Positions 1 through 8,291 of a stretch of DNA of 64,000 bases are shown piece by piece. The DNA is taken from the NCBI RefSeq assembly GCF_001729485.1, contig NZ_CP017157.1, forward strand, positions 6,200,001 through 6,264,000, given 5' to 3'. The first letter of the stretch is position 1. Every line of letters begins with the position of its first letter. The translations under genes were made by a program, and so were the position numbers. Under the pieces are notes generated by a model. It was not told the DNA's origin. It was given only the letters and a program-made list of their open reading frames with translations, and did no database searches. The stretch is from Streptomyces lydicus (GTDB lineage: Bacteria > Actinomycetota > Actinomycetes > Streptomycetales > Streptomycetaceae).

Positions 1-479
1 CCCACCGTGCGGGCGTTGTGCGTGGCCCGGGCACCGCACCAGCACATCGCCTCGACCTGCAGCGTCTCGATCCGGTCCGCCAGCTCGAACAGCCGCTGCG
101 AACCGGGGAACAACTTGGTCCGGAAGTCCGTGGTGATGCCGAACGCGAAGACATCGAGGTCCAGATCGTCGACGATCCGGGCCAGTTGGTCGATCTGCTC
201 CGGCAGCAGGAACTGCGCCTCGTCCACGATGACGTAGTCCACCCTGCCGCCCCGCGACATGCGCTCCACCACGAACGCGTACGGATCCAGCCCGGGGGCG
301 GCCTCCACCGCGTCGGTCACCAGGCCCAGGCGCGACGACAGCTTGCCGGCTCCCGCACGGTCCTCCCGCGTGAAGATCACGCCCTGCAGCCCACGAGCCG
401 ACCGGTTGTGCGCGATCTGCAGCGCCAGAGTCGACTTCCCACAGTCCATGGTTCCGGAGAAAAACACCAGTGCGGACAT
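1..479 (-). CDS. tdk: Thymidine kinase (3' end outside window)
   Basis: Cytosolic enzyme that phosphorylates thymidine to dTMP with ATP in pyrimidine salvage. About 159 residues are visible from an ATG at 479. The start MSALVFFSGTMDCGKST carries the P-loop (GTMDCGKS, residues 9-16); a DEAQFL motif near residue 84 supplies the catalytic Glu region; the fragment ends in CWCGARATHNART, the first half of the C-terminal zinc-binding segment of type II (TK1-like) kinases. The family is about 200-220 residues, so roughly the last 50 are lost at the window edge. It lies 123 bp downstream of the phosphatase gene on the same strand. Identification is secure from the motifs; the gene is truncated only by the window boundary. 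Confidence 0.93.
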   Translation of the reverse strand, partial: MSALVFFSGTMDCGKSTLALQIAHNRSARGLQGVIFTREDRAGAGKLSSRLGLVTDAVEAAPGLDPYAFVVERMSRGGRVDYVIVDEAQFLLPEQIDQLARIVDDLDLDVFAFGITTDFRTKLFPGSQRLFELADRIETLQVEAMCWCGARATHNARTV

Positions 480-555
480 GGGTGGGGGATGGCCTTTCGC
501 GTCGGAGTCAGCGGCGTGGCAGCGGGCAGGGCCCGCCTTCCGCCCCGGTGGGCGG

Positions 556-576
556 GGGGCGTGGGGCGTGGGGCGT
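556..576. repeat. Short tandem repeat GGGGCGT x3
   Basis: Three perfect copies of the 7-bp unit GGGGCGT lie in the short gap between the phosphatase stop and the tdk start, next to an imperfect GC hairpin. It is non-coding, and no function can be inferred from sequence alone. Confidence 0.6.
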
Positions 577-602
577 ACGGGTGCGGGGTGACCGGATACG
601 GG

Positions 603-1793
603 TCAGGTGCGGACTTCCAGGAGCGGTACCAGCTGCTCCACCGGAGTCATCGAGCCGTGCATCCCGACCATCTCCGATTCACGGGGCTCACGTTCGCTCG
701 CGATGATCACCATGTCGGCGTGCGCGGCCGCCACGACATCACCGATCCGGGCCCGCACCCGGTCGTCGACCCGCGGTCCGAACCACCCGGCGGCGATGGC
801 CTCGTCGCGGCTCGCGACCCACATCTGCTCGCCGACCACCTCGCGCCACACGGCGAGCACGTCGGCGGCCGCGCCGGGGTGGGCGTAGACGTGCCGGGCG
901 CGGCCCTCGCCGCCCAACAGGCGGACGCCGGCCCGCAGTTCCCAGTCCTCGTCGAAGTCGATCCGGGACTCGGGGTCGAAGGGGATGTCGATCATGCCGT
1001 GGTCGGCGGTGACGTAGAGGGCGCTGCGCGGCGGGAGTTGCTCCGCGAGCCGTTCGGCGAGCCGGTCCACGTACATCAACTGGCCGCGCCAGGCATCGGA
1101 GTTGACGCCGTAGCGGTGGCCCTTGCCGTCGACCTCGGAGTAGTACGTGTAGACCAGCGAGCGGTCGGCGGCGGCGAGTTGTTCGGCGGCCAGGTCCATC
1201 CGCTCCTCGCCGGAGAGCCGGCCGTGGAAGCTGCCGCCGCTGAGCGCGATCTTGGTGAGCGGGGTCTGCTCGAAGTTCGGTGCGGAGACCTGACAGGTGT
1301 GGACACCCGCCGCGGCCGCCTGCTGGAAGACCGTCGGATACGGCTGCCAGACGTGCGGGTCGGTCCAGGGATACCAGCGCAGCTGGTTCATCAGGGCGCC
1401 GGTGGCCGGGTCCTCACAGGTGTAGCCGGGCAGGCCGTGGGCGCCCGGCGGCAGGCCGGTGCCGACCGAGGCGAGCGAGGTCGCGGTCGTGGAGGGGAAG
1501 CCCGCGGTGAGCGGGCGGCCGGTGCCGTTCGACGACGTCCCCAGGAGCGAGGTGAGGAACGGTGCCTCCTCCGGGTGCGCGCGCAGCAGGTCCCAGCCGA
1601 GGCCGTCGATGAGGAAGACACAGGCCCGGTCGGCCGGTGCCAGCTCCATGCTCGCGCCGAGGCCGGGGACGCCGAGGCCCGCGGCGACGGTGGGCAGGAG
1701 ATCGGCGAGGGAGCCACTGCCGTAGCGGGGCACCGGGGCGTCGAGCGGGTCGAGCGGTGTGGGTTCCGGCCAGGCGGGGGCGATGTCGACCAT
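603..1793 (-). CDS. Alkaline phosphatase superfamily / nucleotide pyrophosphatase-like protein
   Basis: A 396-residue protein of the type I phosphodiesterase/nucleotide pyrophosphatase group. The metal-binding start is CVFLIDGLGWDLL (about residues 53-65). FPSTTATSL supplies the presumed Thr nucleophile, and the metal ligands appear in VDGKGHRYG and TADHGMID. No signal peptide is evident, so it is probably cytoplasmic. The substrate cannot be told from sequence; related enzymes hydrolyse phosphodiester or pyrophosphate bonds. Its ATG overlaps the upstream DUF5998 stop by one base (TGATG), a typical translational coupling, so both proteins are probably made from one mRNA. Confidence 0.88.
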   Translation of the reverse strand: MVDIAPAWPEPTPLDPLDAPVPRYGSGSLADLLPTVAAGLGVPGLGASMELAPADRACVFLIDGLGWDLLRAHPEEAPFLTSLLGTSSNGTGRPLTAGFPSTTATSLASVGTGLPPGAHGLPGYTCEDPATGALMNQLRWYPWTDPHVWQPYPTVFQQAAAAGVHTCQVSAPNFEQTPLTKIALSGGSFHGRLSGEERMDLAAEQLAAADRSLVYTYYSEVDGKGHRYGVNSDAWRGQLMYVDRLAERLAEQLPPRSALYVTADHGMIDIPFDPESRIDFDEDWELRAGVRLLGGEGRARHVYAHPGAAADVLAVWREVVGEQMWVASRDEAIAAGWFGPRVDDRVRARIGDVVAAAHADMVIIASEREPRESEMVGMHGSMTPVEQLVPLLEVRT

Positions 1794-2386
1794 CAGCGGG
1801 GGGCGGTGGTGGCCGCGGTGGCCTCGGAGAGCGCCTGGGCGAAGGCGAGCGTCTCGCGCACCGAGTCGGGACCGTCACCCGCCTCGCTGACCCGCAGCGA
1901 GAGGTCGTCGGCGGTGGAGGATCCGGTGTAGCCGTGATCCGCCTCGCAGTTGGGGTCGCCGCAGGCCGCGGGCTCCAGGTCCAGCCGGGCGACGGCGCCC
2001 CAGCCGATGGTCAGTACCACCTCGCGGGGCAGCTGACCCGGGGTGTACGACTCGGGGTTCGCGACCACGCGGCTGAGCACCACGGAGGAGATCCGGCCCA
2101 GCTTGACGGACTCGGTGGAGGTGGTGGCGTACGGCGACGGGGAGGTGGCGTCGGCGGCCTGCTCGTCGGTGTGGCTGACGATGAAGCGCGTACCGGTCAG
2201 GACCAGGACGGTGACGTGGCGGCGGACCTCGTTGGCGTCGAAGGTCGTCTCCTGGTGGACGAGGTACGACACCACCGGCTCGCCGCCGACCGCGGCCTGC
2301 ACCGCCTCGGCCACGAGCGTCGGGTAATAGCCACTGCGCTCGATCGCCGCGCGCAGCCCCTGGGTCGTCGTACCGGTCTTAGCCAT
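1793..2386 (-). CDS. DUF5998 family protein
   Basis: A 197-residue conserved actinobacterial protein of unknown function. I chose the ATG at 2386 (MAKTGTTTQGLRAAIERSGYYP); the open frame extends 16 codons further upstream, but that part is arginine/proline-rich and unlike a natural N-terminus. It contains HQETTFDANEVRRHVTVLVLTGTRFIVSHTDE, a beta-rich stretch, and a Cys/His patch (CGDPNCEADHGYTG) that might bind metal. It is coupled to the downstream phosphatase-like gene and follows the PatA-like gene by 59 bp, so it is probably in the same operon. The family name is from memory of close homologues; the biochemical role is unknown. Confidence 0.75.
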   Translation of the reverse strand: MAKTGTTTQGLRAAIERSGYYPTLVAEAVQAAVGGEPVVSYLVHQETTFDANEVRRHVTVLVLTGTRFIVSHTDEQAADATSPSPYATTSTESVKLGRISSVVLSRVVANPESYTPGQLPREVVLTIGWGAVARLDLEPAACGDPNCEADHGYTGSSTADDLSLRVSEAGDGPDSVRETLAFAQALSEATAATTAPR

Positions 2387-2445
2387 GGGGTCCATCCTAC
2401 GGGGCCTGCGCGGGGGTACGGGCCCAGTGGGCATGAGGCGGCCTC

Positions 2446-5400
2446 CTAGTAGGCGGGCAGGCGGCGGGGGCCCAGGTCGGTGGTGGCGGGGGGCCTCGCC
2501 AGCCGGACGCCGGCCCCCAGGACGGACAGGCCGTGCGCGGAGACCACGACCGGTTCGAGGTCGACGCCCACCACCTCGGGGTGATCGTCGACGAGCCGGG
2601 AGACCCGCAGCAGGAGCTCCGCCAGCGCACGGGTGTCGACGGGCTGGGAGCCGCGCCAGCCGAACAGCAGCGGGGCGGCCCGGATCGAGCGGATCTGTTC
2701 GGCGACCTCGCGGTCGGTGGCGGGGATGAGGCGGTGGGCGACATCGCCGAGCAGCTGGGAGGGGGCGCCGGCCAGGCCGAACGAGAGGACCGCGCCGGCG
2801 GCCGGGTCGATGGCGGCCCGGACGACCGTGTCGACGCCGCGCGGGACCATCGACTGGACGACCGGGCGCAGCTCCTCGGGCGAGCCGAGGAAGTCGGTCA
2901 ATTCGGCGTACGTACGCCGGAGTTCGGTCTCGCCGGCGATGTCCAGGCGGACCCCGCCCAGGTCGGCGCGGTGCCGCAGGTGGGGGGCGGTGGTCTTGAG
3001 CGCCACCGGGTAGCCGAGGCGGGCGGCGGCGCGTACGGCGGTGTCCGGGTCCGGGGCCGGGAGGGCCGGGTGGGTGCGGATGCCGTAGCGGGCGAGCAGG
3101 GCCTCGGCGTCCTCGGGCGGCACCGGGAAGGAGCGGCCGTCGGAGGTGTCGGTGGCCAGCCGGCCGAGGAGCCGCTCGATGTCGGCGCCGGCCGCCGCCT
3201 CCTGGATGTCCTCGTACTCCGGCACCCGGCCGGGCTCCGCGGCCTCGCGGCGCCAGGCGGCGTACCGGACCGCCTCGGCGAGTGCGCGCACGGCACGCTC
3301 GGCGGCCGGATAGGCGGGGATCCGCAGCGGCGCCGGACGCCGCCGGAGCGGGCCGGCGGCGGCCTCGGCGTCGGCCGGCGGGGGCGCGGGGACGCCAGCG
3401 GGCGCCGGGGGTGGGCCGGGCGGGGCCGAGGGGCGGGCGGCGGCCGTGCGGTGCGGGGGCGGCGGGGGCGCGGCGCCGGGCGGAGGAGCCGCGGGCGGGG
3501 CGGGCCGGGGCTCCGGAGCTTCGGAACGGGTGGGCTGCCGGTCAGGGGCCGCCGGGTCGGCCGCGGTCGCCGGGTCGGCCGCCATCGCCGGGTCGGCTGC
3601 CCCCGCGAGGTCGGTGGAGGAGGCTGCCGGCGACGGTGCCGCGAGCGTCTCGGCGAGGTCGTCCATGGCCAGGTGGACGACCGCGACCGGCTTGTGCGGA
3701 TGCTCGGCGGCCGCGTCGCGCAGGGCGGCGGCGAGCGCGGTGCCCTCGCTCCCGCCGGGGAAGGAGCCGTCGTGCTCCGCCACCCACGGGATGGCCGTGA
3801 CGATCACGGCGTCGCAGCCCTCGCCGGCCAGCGTCTCGGCGAGCGCGGCACGGAAGTCGTCCGGCGTCGCCGCCGAGGCCAGCACGCGCGGGCGCACCGG
3901 GCGCAGCCGCTCGGTCAGACAGGCGTCGTAGGCGAGCAGCGCCAGCGACTCGGAGTTGCCGAGGATGCCGATGCGCGGGCCGGCCGGCAGCGGCTGGGAG
4001 GCCAGCAGCAGTCCGGCGTCGACGAGTTCGGTGATCGTGTCGACGCGGATCACGCCGGCCTGCCGCATCAGGGCGGCGACCGTGCTGTCGGGCACGCGGA
4101 CCGTGGGCACGGCGTGGCCGAGCGGGGCGGTGCCGGTGTGCCGGGCCCCCTTGGCGACCACGACGGGCTTGACCGCGGCGGTGCGCCGGGCGAGCCGGGC
4201 GAACTTGCGGGGGTTGCCGATGGACTCCAGATAGAGGATGACGACATCGGTGTCCGGGTCGTCGTACCAGTACTGGAGCAGGTCGTTGCCGGAGACGTCG
4301 GCGCGGTTGCCGGCCGAGACGAAGCTGGAGATGCCGGCGATGCCGCCCTGCCCGGGGCCGCGGGCGTGCAGGCCGCTGAGGAGGGCGATCCCGATGGCGC
4401 CGGACTGGGTGAACAGGCCGATGTGGCCGGCGCCGGGCATCCGGGGGGCGAGGGAGGCGTTGAGCCGGACGTCGGCGGCGGTGTTGATCAGGCCGAAGGC
4501 GTTGGGTCCGATGAGCCGCATGCCGTACGAGCGGGCCTGGCGGAGCAGGTCGCGCTGCCGCTCCCTGCCCTCGGGGCCCGCCTCGGCGTAACCGGAGGAG
4601 AGGATGAGCACCCCCTGGACGCCGTGCTCCCCGCAGTCGCGGACCACGGCGGGGACGCCGTCCGCGGGCACCGCGATGACCGCGAGGTCGACCGGGTCGG
4701 GGATCTCCCGCAGGGCGCGGACGGCCGGCACCCCTTCGGGGTCGAGTCGGTGCAGGTCGTCGGGGAAGGCGTGGTTGACGGCGTGCACCCGGCCCGTGTA
4801 GCCGGCGTCGAGGATGCTGCGCAGGACCGTGCGGCCGATGCCGCCGGGGGTGCGGCCGGTGCCGATGACGGCGACCGAGCCGGGGGCGAGCAGGCGCTGC
4901 ACCGAGCGGGCCTCGGCGCGCTGCTCGCGGCCGCGCATCACGGCCATGGACTGCTCGGTGGGCTCCAGGTCGAACTCGAGCCGGACCACACCGTCTTCGA
5001 AGGTGCGCTGCTGGGTGTAGCCGGCGTCCGTGAACACCTTGATCATCTTGGAGTTGGCGGGCAGCACCTCGGCGGCGAACCGCCGGATGCCGCGCTCCCG
5101 GGCGACGGCCGCGATGTGCTCCAGGAGGGCGGAGGCGACCCCGCGGCCCTGATGGGCGTCCTGGACGAGGAAGGCGACCTCGGCCTGGTCGTCCTCGGGG
5201 TCCTTGGCGGGCAGCCCCTGGTCGTTGATCCGGTCGTAGCGGACCGTGGCGATGAATTCGCCGCCCACCGTGGCGGCGAGGCCGACCCGGTCGACGTAGT
5301 CGTGGTGGGTGAAGCGGTGCACGTCGCGGTCGGACAGGCGCGGGTAGGGAGCGAAGAAGCGGTAGTACTTCGACTCGTCCGAGACCTGTTCGTAGAAGGA

Positions 5401-5517
5401 CACCAGACGCTGGGCGTCGTCAGGGGTGATCGGGCGGATCCGCGCCGTGCCACCGTCGCGCAGCACCACGTCGGCTTCCCAGTGGGTCGGGTACGCGTGG
5501 TCCGGCGGCTTCTGCAT
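2446..5517 (-). CDS. Bifunctional GNAT acetyltransferase / NDP-forming acyl-CoA synthetase-like protein (PatA type)
   Basis: A 1023-residue fusion. Residues about 15-170 are a GNAT domain (acetyl-CoA loop around VQDAHQGRGVASALL). About 190-320 is a CoA-binding Rossmann domain (SVAVIGTGRTPGGIG). About 330-620 are the succinyl-CoA-ligase-like domains. About 636-736 is a Pro/Ala-rich disordered linker, and about 780-1023 an ATP-grasp domain. Streptomyces PatA-type enzymes with an N-terminal GNAT domain acetylate lysines of acyl-CoA synthetases and so control acetate/acyl-CoA metabolism; the target here is inferred. The synthetase part keeps an RHTG segment near residue 459, where active enzymes carry the phosphohistidine, but activity cannot be judged. 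I use the ATG at 5517 (MQKPPDHAYPTHWEAD); the upstream frame extension overlaps the divergent ptsH promoter. Confidence 0.88.
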   Translation of the reverse strand: MQKPPDHAYPTHWEADVVLRDGGTARIRPITPDDAQRLVSFYEQVSDESKYYRFFAPYPRLSDRDVHRFTHHDYVDRVGLAATVGGEFIATVRYDRINDQGLPAKDPEDDQAEVAFLVQDAHQGRGVASALLEHIAAVARERGIRRFAAEVLPANSKMIKVFTDAGYTQQRTFEDGVVRLEFDLEPTEQSMAVMRGREQRAEARSVQRLLAPGSVAVIGTGRTPGGIGRTVLRSILDAGYTGRVHAVNHAFPDDLHRLDPEGVPAVRALREIPDPVDLAVIAVPADGVPAVVRDCGEHGVQGVLILSSGYAEAGPEGRERQRDLLRQARSYGMRLIGPNAFGLINTAADVRLNASLAPRMPGAGHIGLFTQSGAIGIALLSGLHARGPGQGGIAGISSFVSAGNRADVSGNDLLQYWYDDPDTDVVILYLESIGNPRKFARLARRTAAVKPVVVAKGARHTGTAPLGHAVPTVRVPDSTVAALMRQAGVIRVDTITELVDAGLLLASQPLPAGPRIGILGNSESLALLAYDACLTERLRPVRPRVLASAATPDDFRAALAETLAGEGCDAVIVTAIPWVAEHDGSFPGGSEGTALAAALRDAAAEHPHKPVAVVHLAMDDLAETLAAPSPAASSTDLAGAADPAMAADPATAADPAAPDRQPTRSEAPEPRPAPPAAPPPGAAPPPPPHRTAAARPSAPPGPPPAPAGVPAPPPADAEAAAGPLRRRPAPLRIPAYPAAERAVRALAEAVRYAAWRREAAEPGRVPEYEDIQEAAAGADIERLLGRLATDTSDGRSFPVPPEDAEALLARYGIRTHPALPAPDPDTAVRAAARLGYPVALKTTAPHLRHRADLGGVRLDIAGETELRRTYAELTDFLGSPEELRPVVQSMVPRGVDTVVRAAIDPAAGAVLSFGLAGAPSQLLGDVAHRLIPATDREVAEQIRSIRAAPLLFGWRGSQPVDTRALAELLLRVSRLVDDHPEVVGVDLEPVVVSAHGLSVLGAGVRLARPPATTDLGPRRLPAY

Positions 5518-5614
5518 GCGGACAGAGTACGACCGGGCACCGACAATCGGCCCTGCGCGCGTACCCTCGGGATCAGCACGAAGGACTGCTGGACCACCGC
5601 CGGCAGCGTGCAAG

Positions 5615-5630
5615 AATGGTCTAGACAACA
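5615..5630. promoter_or_regulatory. Putative DasR operator (dre) upstream of ptsH
   Basis: The sequence AATGGTCTAGACAACA contains the palindromic core GGTCTAGAC, matching the dre consensus AGTGGTCTAGACCACT except in the outer right arm. It lies 24 bp before the ptsH ATG. DasR is the N-acetylglucosamine-responsive GntR/HutC repressor of PTS genes in Streptomyces, so the site fits ptsH control. It could also influence the divergent patA-like gene. Confidence 0.72.
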
Positions 5631-5654
5631 GTCACGACTTTGAAGGGCAACACC

Positions 5655-5936
5655 ATGGCTGAGCGCCGCGTCAATGTCGGTTGGGCCGAGGGCCTGCACG
5701 CCCGCCCCGCGTCGATCTTCGTCCGTGCGGCCACCGCCTCCGGTGTCCCGATGACGATCGCCAAGGCCGATGGCAACCCCGTCAACGCGGCCTCCATGCT
5801 CGCGGTCCTGGGCCTGGGCGCGCAGGGCGGCGAGGAGATCGTGCTGGCGTCCGACGCCGAGGGCGCCGAGGCCGCGCTCGACCGTCTGGCGAAGCTCGTG
5901 GCCGAGGGTCTCGAGGAGCTCCCGGAGACCGTCTGA
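5655..5936 (+). CDS. ptsH: HPr phosphocarrier protein of the PTS
   Basis: A 93-residue HPr, the small cytosolic phosphocarrier that passes phosphate from enzyme I to the sugar-specific EIIA proteins. The ATG at 5655 places the active-site histidine exactly at His15 (GLHARPAS). A serine sits at position 46 (VNAASML), the regulatory-serine position of Gram-positive HPr, although the surrounding sequence differs from the Firmicutes version. The start is preceded by AAGGG. The longer frame starting at 5640 would shift both key residues, so I rejected it. A DasR-like site lies just upstream and a strong hairpin follows, so the gene is probably monocistronic. ptsI and crr are not here. Confidence 0.95.
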   Translation: MAERRVNVGWAEGLHARPASIFVRAATASGVPMTIAKADGNPVNAASMLAVLGLGAQGGEEIVLASDAEGAEAALDRLAKLVAEGLEELPETV

Positions 5937-5969
5937 GGGCGAGTCCGCGAGGACCCCGCAGCCTGCGGC

Positions 5970-6012
5970 GGCCCCGCCGTGGTGACCGGATTCCGGTCGT
6001 CACGGCGGGGCC
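5970..6012 (+). terminator. Terminator after ptsH
   Basis: A long hairpin starting GGCCCCGCCGTG and ending CACGGCGGGGCC, with a nearly self-complementary middle (TGACCGG / CCGGTCGT), is followed by GTTTC. It begins 34 bp after the ptsH stop. The rest of the gap to the GntR gene (about 6013-6258) is noncoding; I see no gene in it. Confidence 0.75.
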
Positions 6013-6258
6013 GTTTCACGTAGACCGCGCACGGGACGCGACACGGGGCGCGTAAGCGGGGAAAAAGCGCCGGAATTCACCGGCCGGATTCCGCGCGGGG
6101 CGCGAGCCCGGGGCGCGGGAAATGCGCATGCCGGACGGCCGCGGCAAGGCAGCCGAAATGCGGGCAGCGGAAATGCCGCCCCGATATAAGGCGTCGCCTT
6201 TCCTGCGTTTTCCGTGGCCGCTCCGGGATTCCGCAGCTCTTTGTATACGGGTCGCTTG

Positions 6259-6948
6259 TTAAGAGCGGGCGCGTGCCGTGTTGACGGGCCGTTTCGGATC
6301 CCTCACCCCGTCCCCGGCGGGGCGCCGCAGCCGGTACACCGGCAGGGAGCGCTCGATGTGCGCCGCCATCAGGGCCCGGGCCCGTTCCGCGTCCCCCCGG
6401 GCCACCGCGTCCAGCACCGCGCCGTGCTCGTCCCACGACTCGCCGGCCCGGGCCGGCGGCTCCACCGCGTACATCCACTCGATCTTGCGCCGCAGCTGGG
6501 TCAGCAGCGCGGTCAGGCCGGGACTGCCGGCCGCCCGGGCGAGCGTCTCGTGGAACCACCCGTCCAGTTGGCGCAGGTCGGCGGGGCTGCCGTGGCGGGC
6601 TCGCTCCCGGCCGAGCCGCACCAGCCCGCGCAGCACCTTGAGATGCTCCTGGCTGCGGCGGGCGGCCGCCCGGGCCGCGCCCAGCGGCTCCAGCAGGGCC
6701 CGGACGTCCAGGAGGTCGGCGGCCTCCTGCTCCGTGGGCTCGGCGACGCAGGCGCCCGCGTGGTGCCGGGTGGTGACGAAACCCTCCGACTGCAGGGTGC
6801 GCAGCGCCTCGCGGACCGGCACCCTGGAGACGCCGTAACGCGCCGCCAGGATCTCCTCGATCAGCCGGCTCCCCGGCGCCAGCGCGCCGGAGACGATGTC
6901 CTCGCGAATCGCCGTGCACACCGCATGCGCGGAAATATGGCCTCGCAT
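6259..6948 (-). CDS. GntR family transcriptional regulator, FCD (FadR) subfamily
   Basis: A 229-residue DNA-binding regulator. The N-terminal winged helix-turn-helix spans about residues 8-75 (IREDIVSGALAPGSRL, YGVSRVPVREALRTL). An FCD ligand-binding domain follows (about 85-210) with the histidines typical of the metal/carboxylate pocket (WFHETL, EHGAVL, AAHIERSL). FCD regulators usually sense small organic acids; the ligand here is unknown. It is not DasR, which has a UTRA-type sensor. The gene is isolated: ptsH is convergent and the M23 peptidase gene ends 177 bp upstream. The A/T-rich stretch just upstream (about 6985-7060) probably holds its promoter and autoregulatory site. Confidence 0.87.
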   Translation of the reverse strand: MRGHISAHAVCTAIREDIVSGALAPGSRLIEEILAARYGVSRVPVREALRTLQSEGFVTTRHHAGACVAEPTEQEAADLLDVRALLEPLGAARAAARRSQEHLKVLRGLVRLGRERARHGSPADLRQLDGWFHETLARAAGSPGLTALLTQLRRKIEWMYAVEPPARAGESWDEHGAVLDAVARGDAERARALMAAHIERSLPVYRLRRPAGDGVRDPKRPVNTARARS

Positions 6949-7125
6949 CGTCCGAGCCTCCGCCGTAATCCCCGGGAAACACCGCCGGTTGACGGTATTT
7001 CGGTGACTCTATTCGACCGGGGCGGCATTTCCGATGGACTTCGGTTATTCATGCATCTCTTTTGGCCGACGGCGGACGGATCCGCCGGCCGGGCGATGCG
7101 GTGTGCCGGGCGGAACGGCGGTGTC

Positions 7126-7914
7126 TCAGACGTTGACGCCGTGCGCGCGCAGGTAGGCGATCGGGTCGATGTCCGAGCCGTAGTCGGGGGTGGTGCGGGC
7201 CTCGAAGTGCAGATGGGGGCCGGTGGCGTTGCCGGTGGCGCCGGAGAGGCCGATCTGCTGGCCCGGCGTGACGGTCTGGCCGACCGAGACGCCGATCGAC
7301 GACAGGTGGCCGTACTGGGTGTACGTGCCGTCGTGCATCTTGATCACGATGTTGTTGCCGTACGCGCCGCCCCAGCCGGCCTCGACGACGGTGCCCGCGC
7401 CGACGGCGTGGACGGAGGTGCCGGAGGCGGCGTGGAAGTCGATGCCGGTGTGGCTGCCGGAGGACCACAGGCTGCTGGACGCCTGGTAGCCGGTGGAGAC
7501 GTAGGAGCCGGTGACCGGCGCGACGAAGGCGTTGAGGCGCTTGCGCTCGGCCTCGCGGGCGGCCCGCACCTTGGCCTCGTGCTCGGCCTTGGCCTTCTTC
7601 CGGACGGCCTCGGCGTGCCGCCTGGCCTCCTCGGCGCGCTTCTTGGCGGCGGCCTCGACCTGCTCCTTCGCCGCGGCGGCCTGCTGCGCGTCGGCCTGGG
7701 TCGCCAGGCGGTCGGCGAGCTCGTCACCGAGGACGACGGCCTGCTGCAGGCCGGTGTCGTGGGTGCGCGCCTCGTCGGTGAGGGCCAGCGCCGGCGACGC
7801 CACGGAGGCGACAGCGCCGGAGGCCGCGAGCGTGGCTATGCCGGCGATGTTGCGGGTCGTACGGGCGGTGCGGCTCGTACGGCGGTGCTTCCCGGTGGCA
7901 CGGGTGAACGCCAT
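7126..7914 (-). CDS. Secreted M23 (LytM) peptidoglycan endopeptidase
   Basis: A 262-residue cell-wall hydrolase. An Arg-rich N-terminus and hydrophobic stretch end in ASPALA (about residue 44), a signal peptide. Residues about 60-127 form an Ala/Lys/Glu-rich coiled coil. The LytM domain covers about 130-262, with zinc ligands His155 and Asp159 (SHTGIDF) and His236 (HLHF), and catalytic His203 and His234. All are present, so it should be an active D,D- or D,L-endopeptidase cutting peptide cross-links. The long leader matches a c-di-AMP riboswitch, a known control for cell-wall hydrolases in streptomycetes. It is transcribed alone. Confidence 0.9.
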   Translation of the reverse strand: MAFTRATGKHRRTSRTARTTRNIAGIATLAASGAVASVASPALALTDEARTHDTGLQQAVVLGDELADRLATQADAQQAAAAKEQVEAAAKKRAEEARRHAEAVRKKAKAEHEAKVRAAREAERKRLNAFVAPVTGSYVSTGYQASSSLWSSGSHTGIDFHAASGTSVHAVGAGTVVEAGWGGAYGNNIVIKMHDGTYTQYGHLSSIGVSVGQTVTPGQQIGLSGATGNATGPHLHFEARTTPDYGSDIDPIAYLRAHGVNV

Positions 7915-7931
7915 CTGCTGGCTCGTCCTTT

Positions 7932-8073
7932 CCTTCCCTCTCGCCTACCGGGTTAGCTGACGGGTTCGGAGCAGGAAGGTCTCCTACGGGCTCCTCCGGG
8001 GAGGAGTCCGATTCACCCCAGGGGACGTGTGGGTCCCCGGCTCCCCTGGCTCGCGCCGTACGGGGACTCGGCG
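7932..8073 (-). ncRNA. Cyclic di-AMP riboswitch (ydaO/yuaA type)
   Basis: On the minus strand this leader carries the family's conserved blocks in order: AGCCGGGGACCC (near 8044-8033), GGGGTGAATC (8019-8010), and GAACCCGTCAGCTAAC then CCGGTAGGCGA (7967-7941). It ends just before the M23 peptidase start. The family binds c-di-AMP and switches off expression when the ligand is high, linking wall remodelling to osmotic state. The call rests on recalled consensus blocks. The transcription start probably lies upstream of 8073, in the A/T-richer DNA around 8100-8170. Confidence 0.88.
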
Positions 8074-8225
8074 ATGACTGTTCGGTGCCACTGTTGTGGC
8101 GGAGTTGTGACGAACAGCCGGACCGACGCTAAGCGGGGCAACTTTCAATCGGCAAACAGAACCGCTTTTTTGTGCGGGATGCCACAAGAACCACCGCGGT
8201 CAGCCGCCACAAACCGGACATACGA

Positions 8226-8259
8226 CGGCTCCCGTGGCGCGATCGCGCCACGGGAGCCG
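8226..8259. terminator. Terminator downstream of the M16 pair
   Basis: A perfect 34-bp palindrome, CGGCTCCCGTGGCGCGA followed by its exact complement. It starts 33 bp beyond the stop of the second M16 gene and precedes the riboswitch leader, so it separates the two transcription units. Confidence 0.8.
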
Positions 8260-8291
8260 CAAGCGTAATTGACCGCCCGTCAGGCAGCGGG

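Noticed and set aside
18..1931. Long plus-strand frame opposite tdk and the phosphatase gene
   Set aside because: Arg/Gly/Val-rich composition with no domain; it mirrors real minus-strand genes and is an artefact of high-GC codon bias.
2533..5643. 1036-codon plus-strand frame opposite the PatA-like gene
   Set aside because: Low-complexity composition rich in Gly, Asp, Val and Arg with no motif; the minus strand encodes recognisable GNAT, CoA-binding and ATP-grasp domains.
6259..6948. GntR gene considered as DasR because of the nearby dre-like site
   Set aside because: The C-terminal half is an FCD domain, not the UTRA domain of DasR/HutC regulators.
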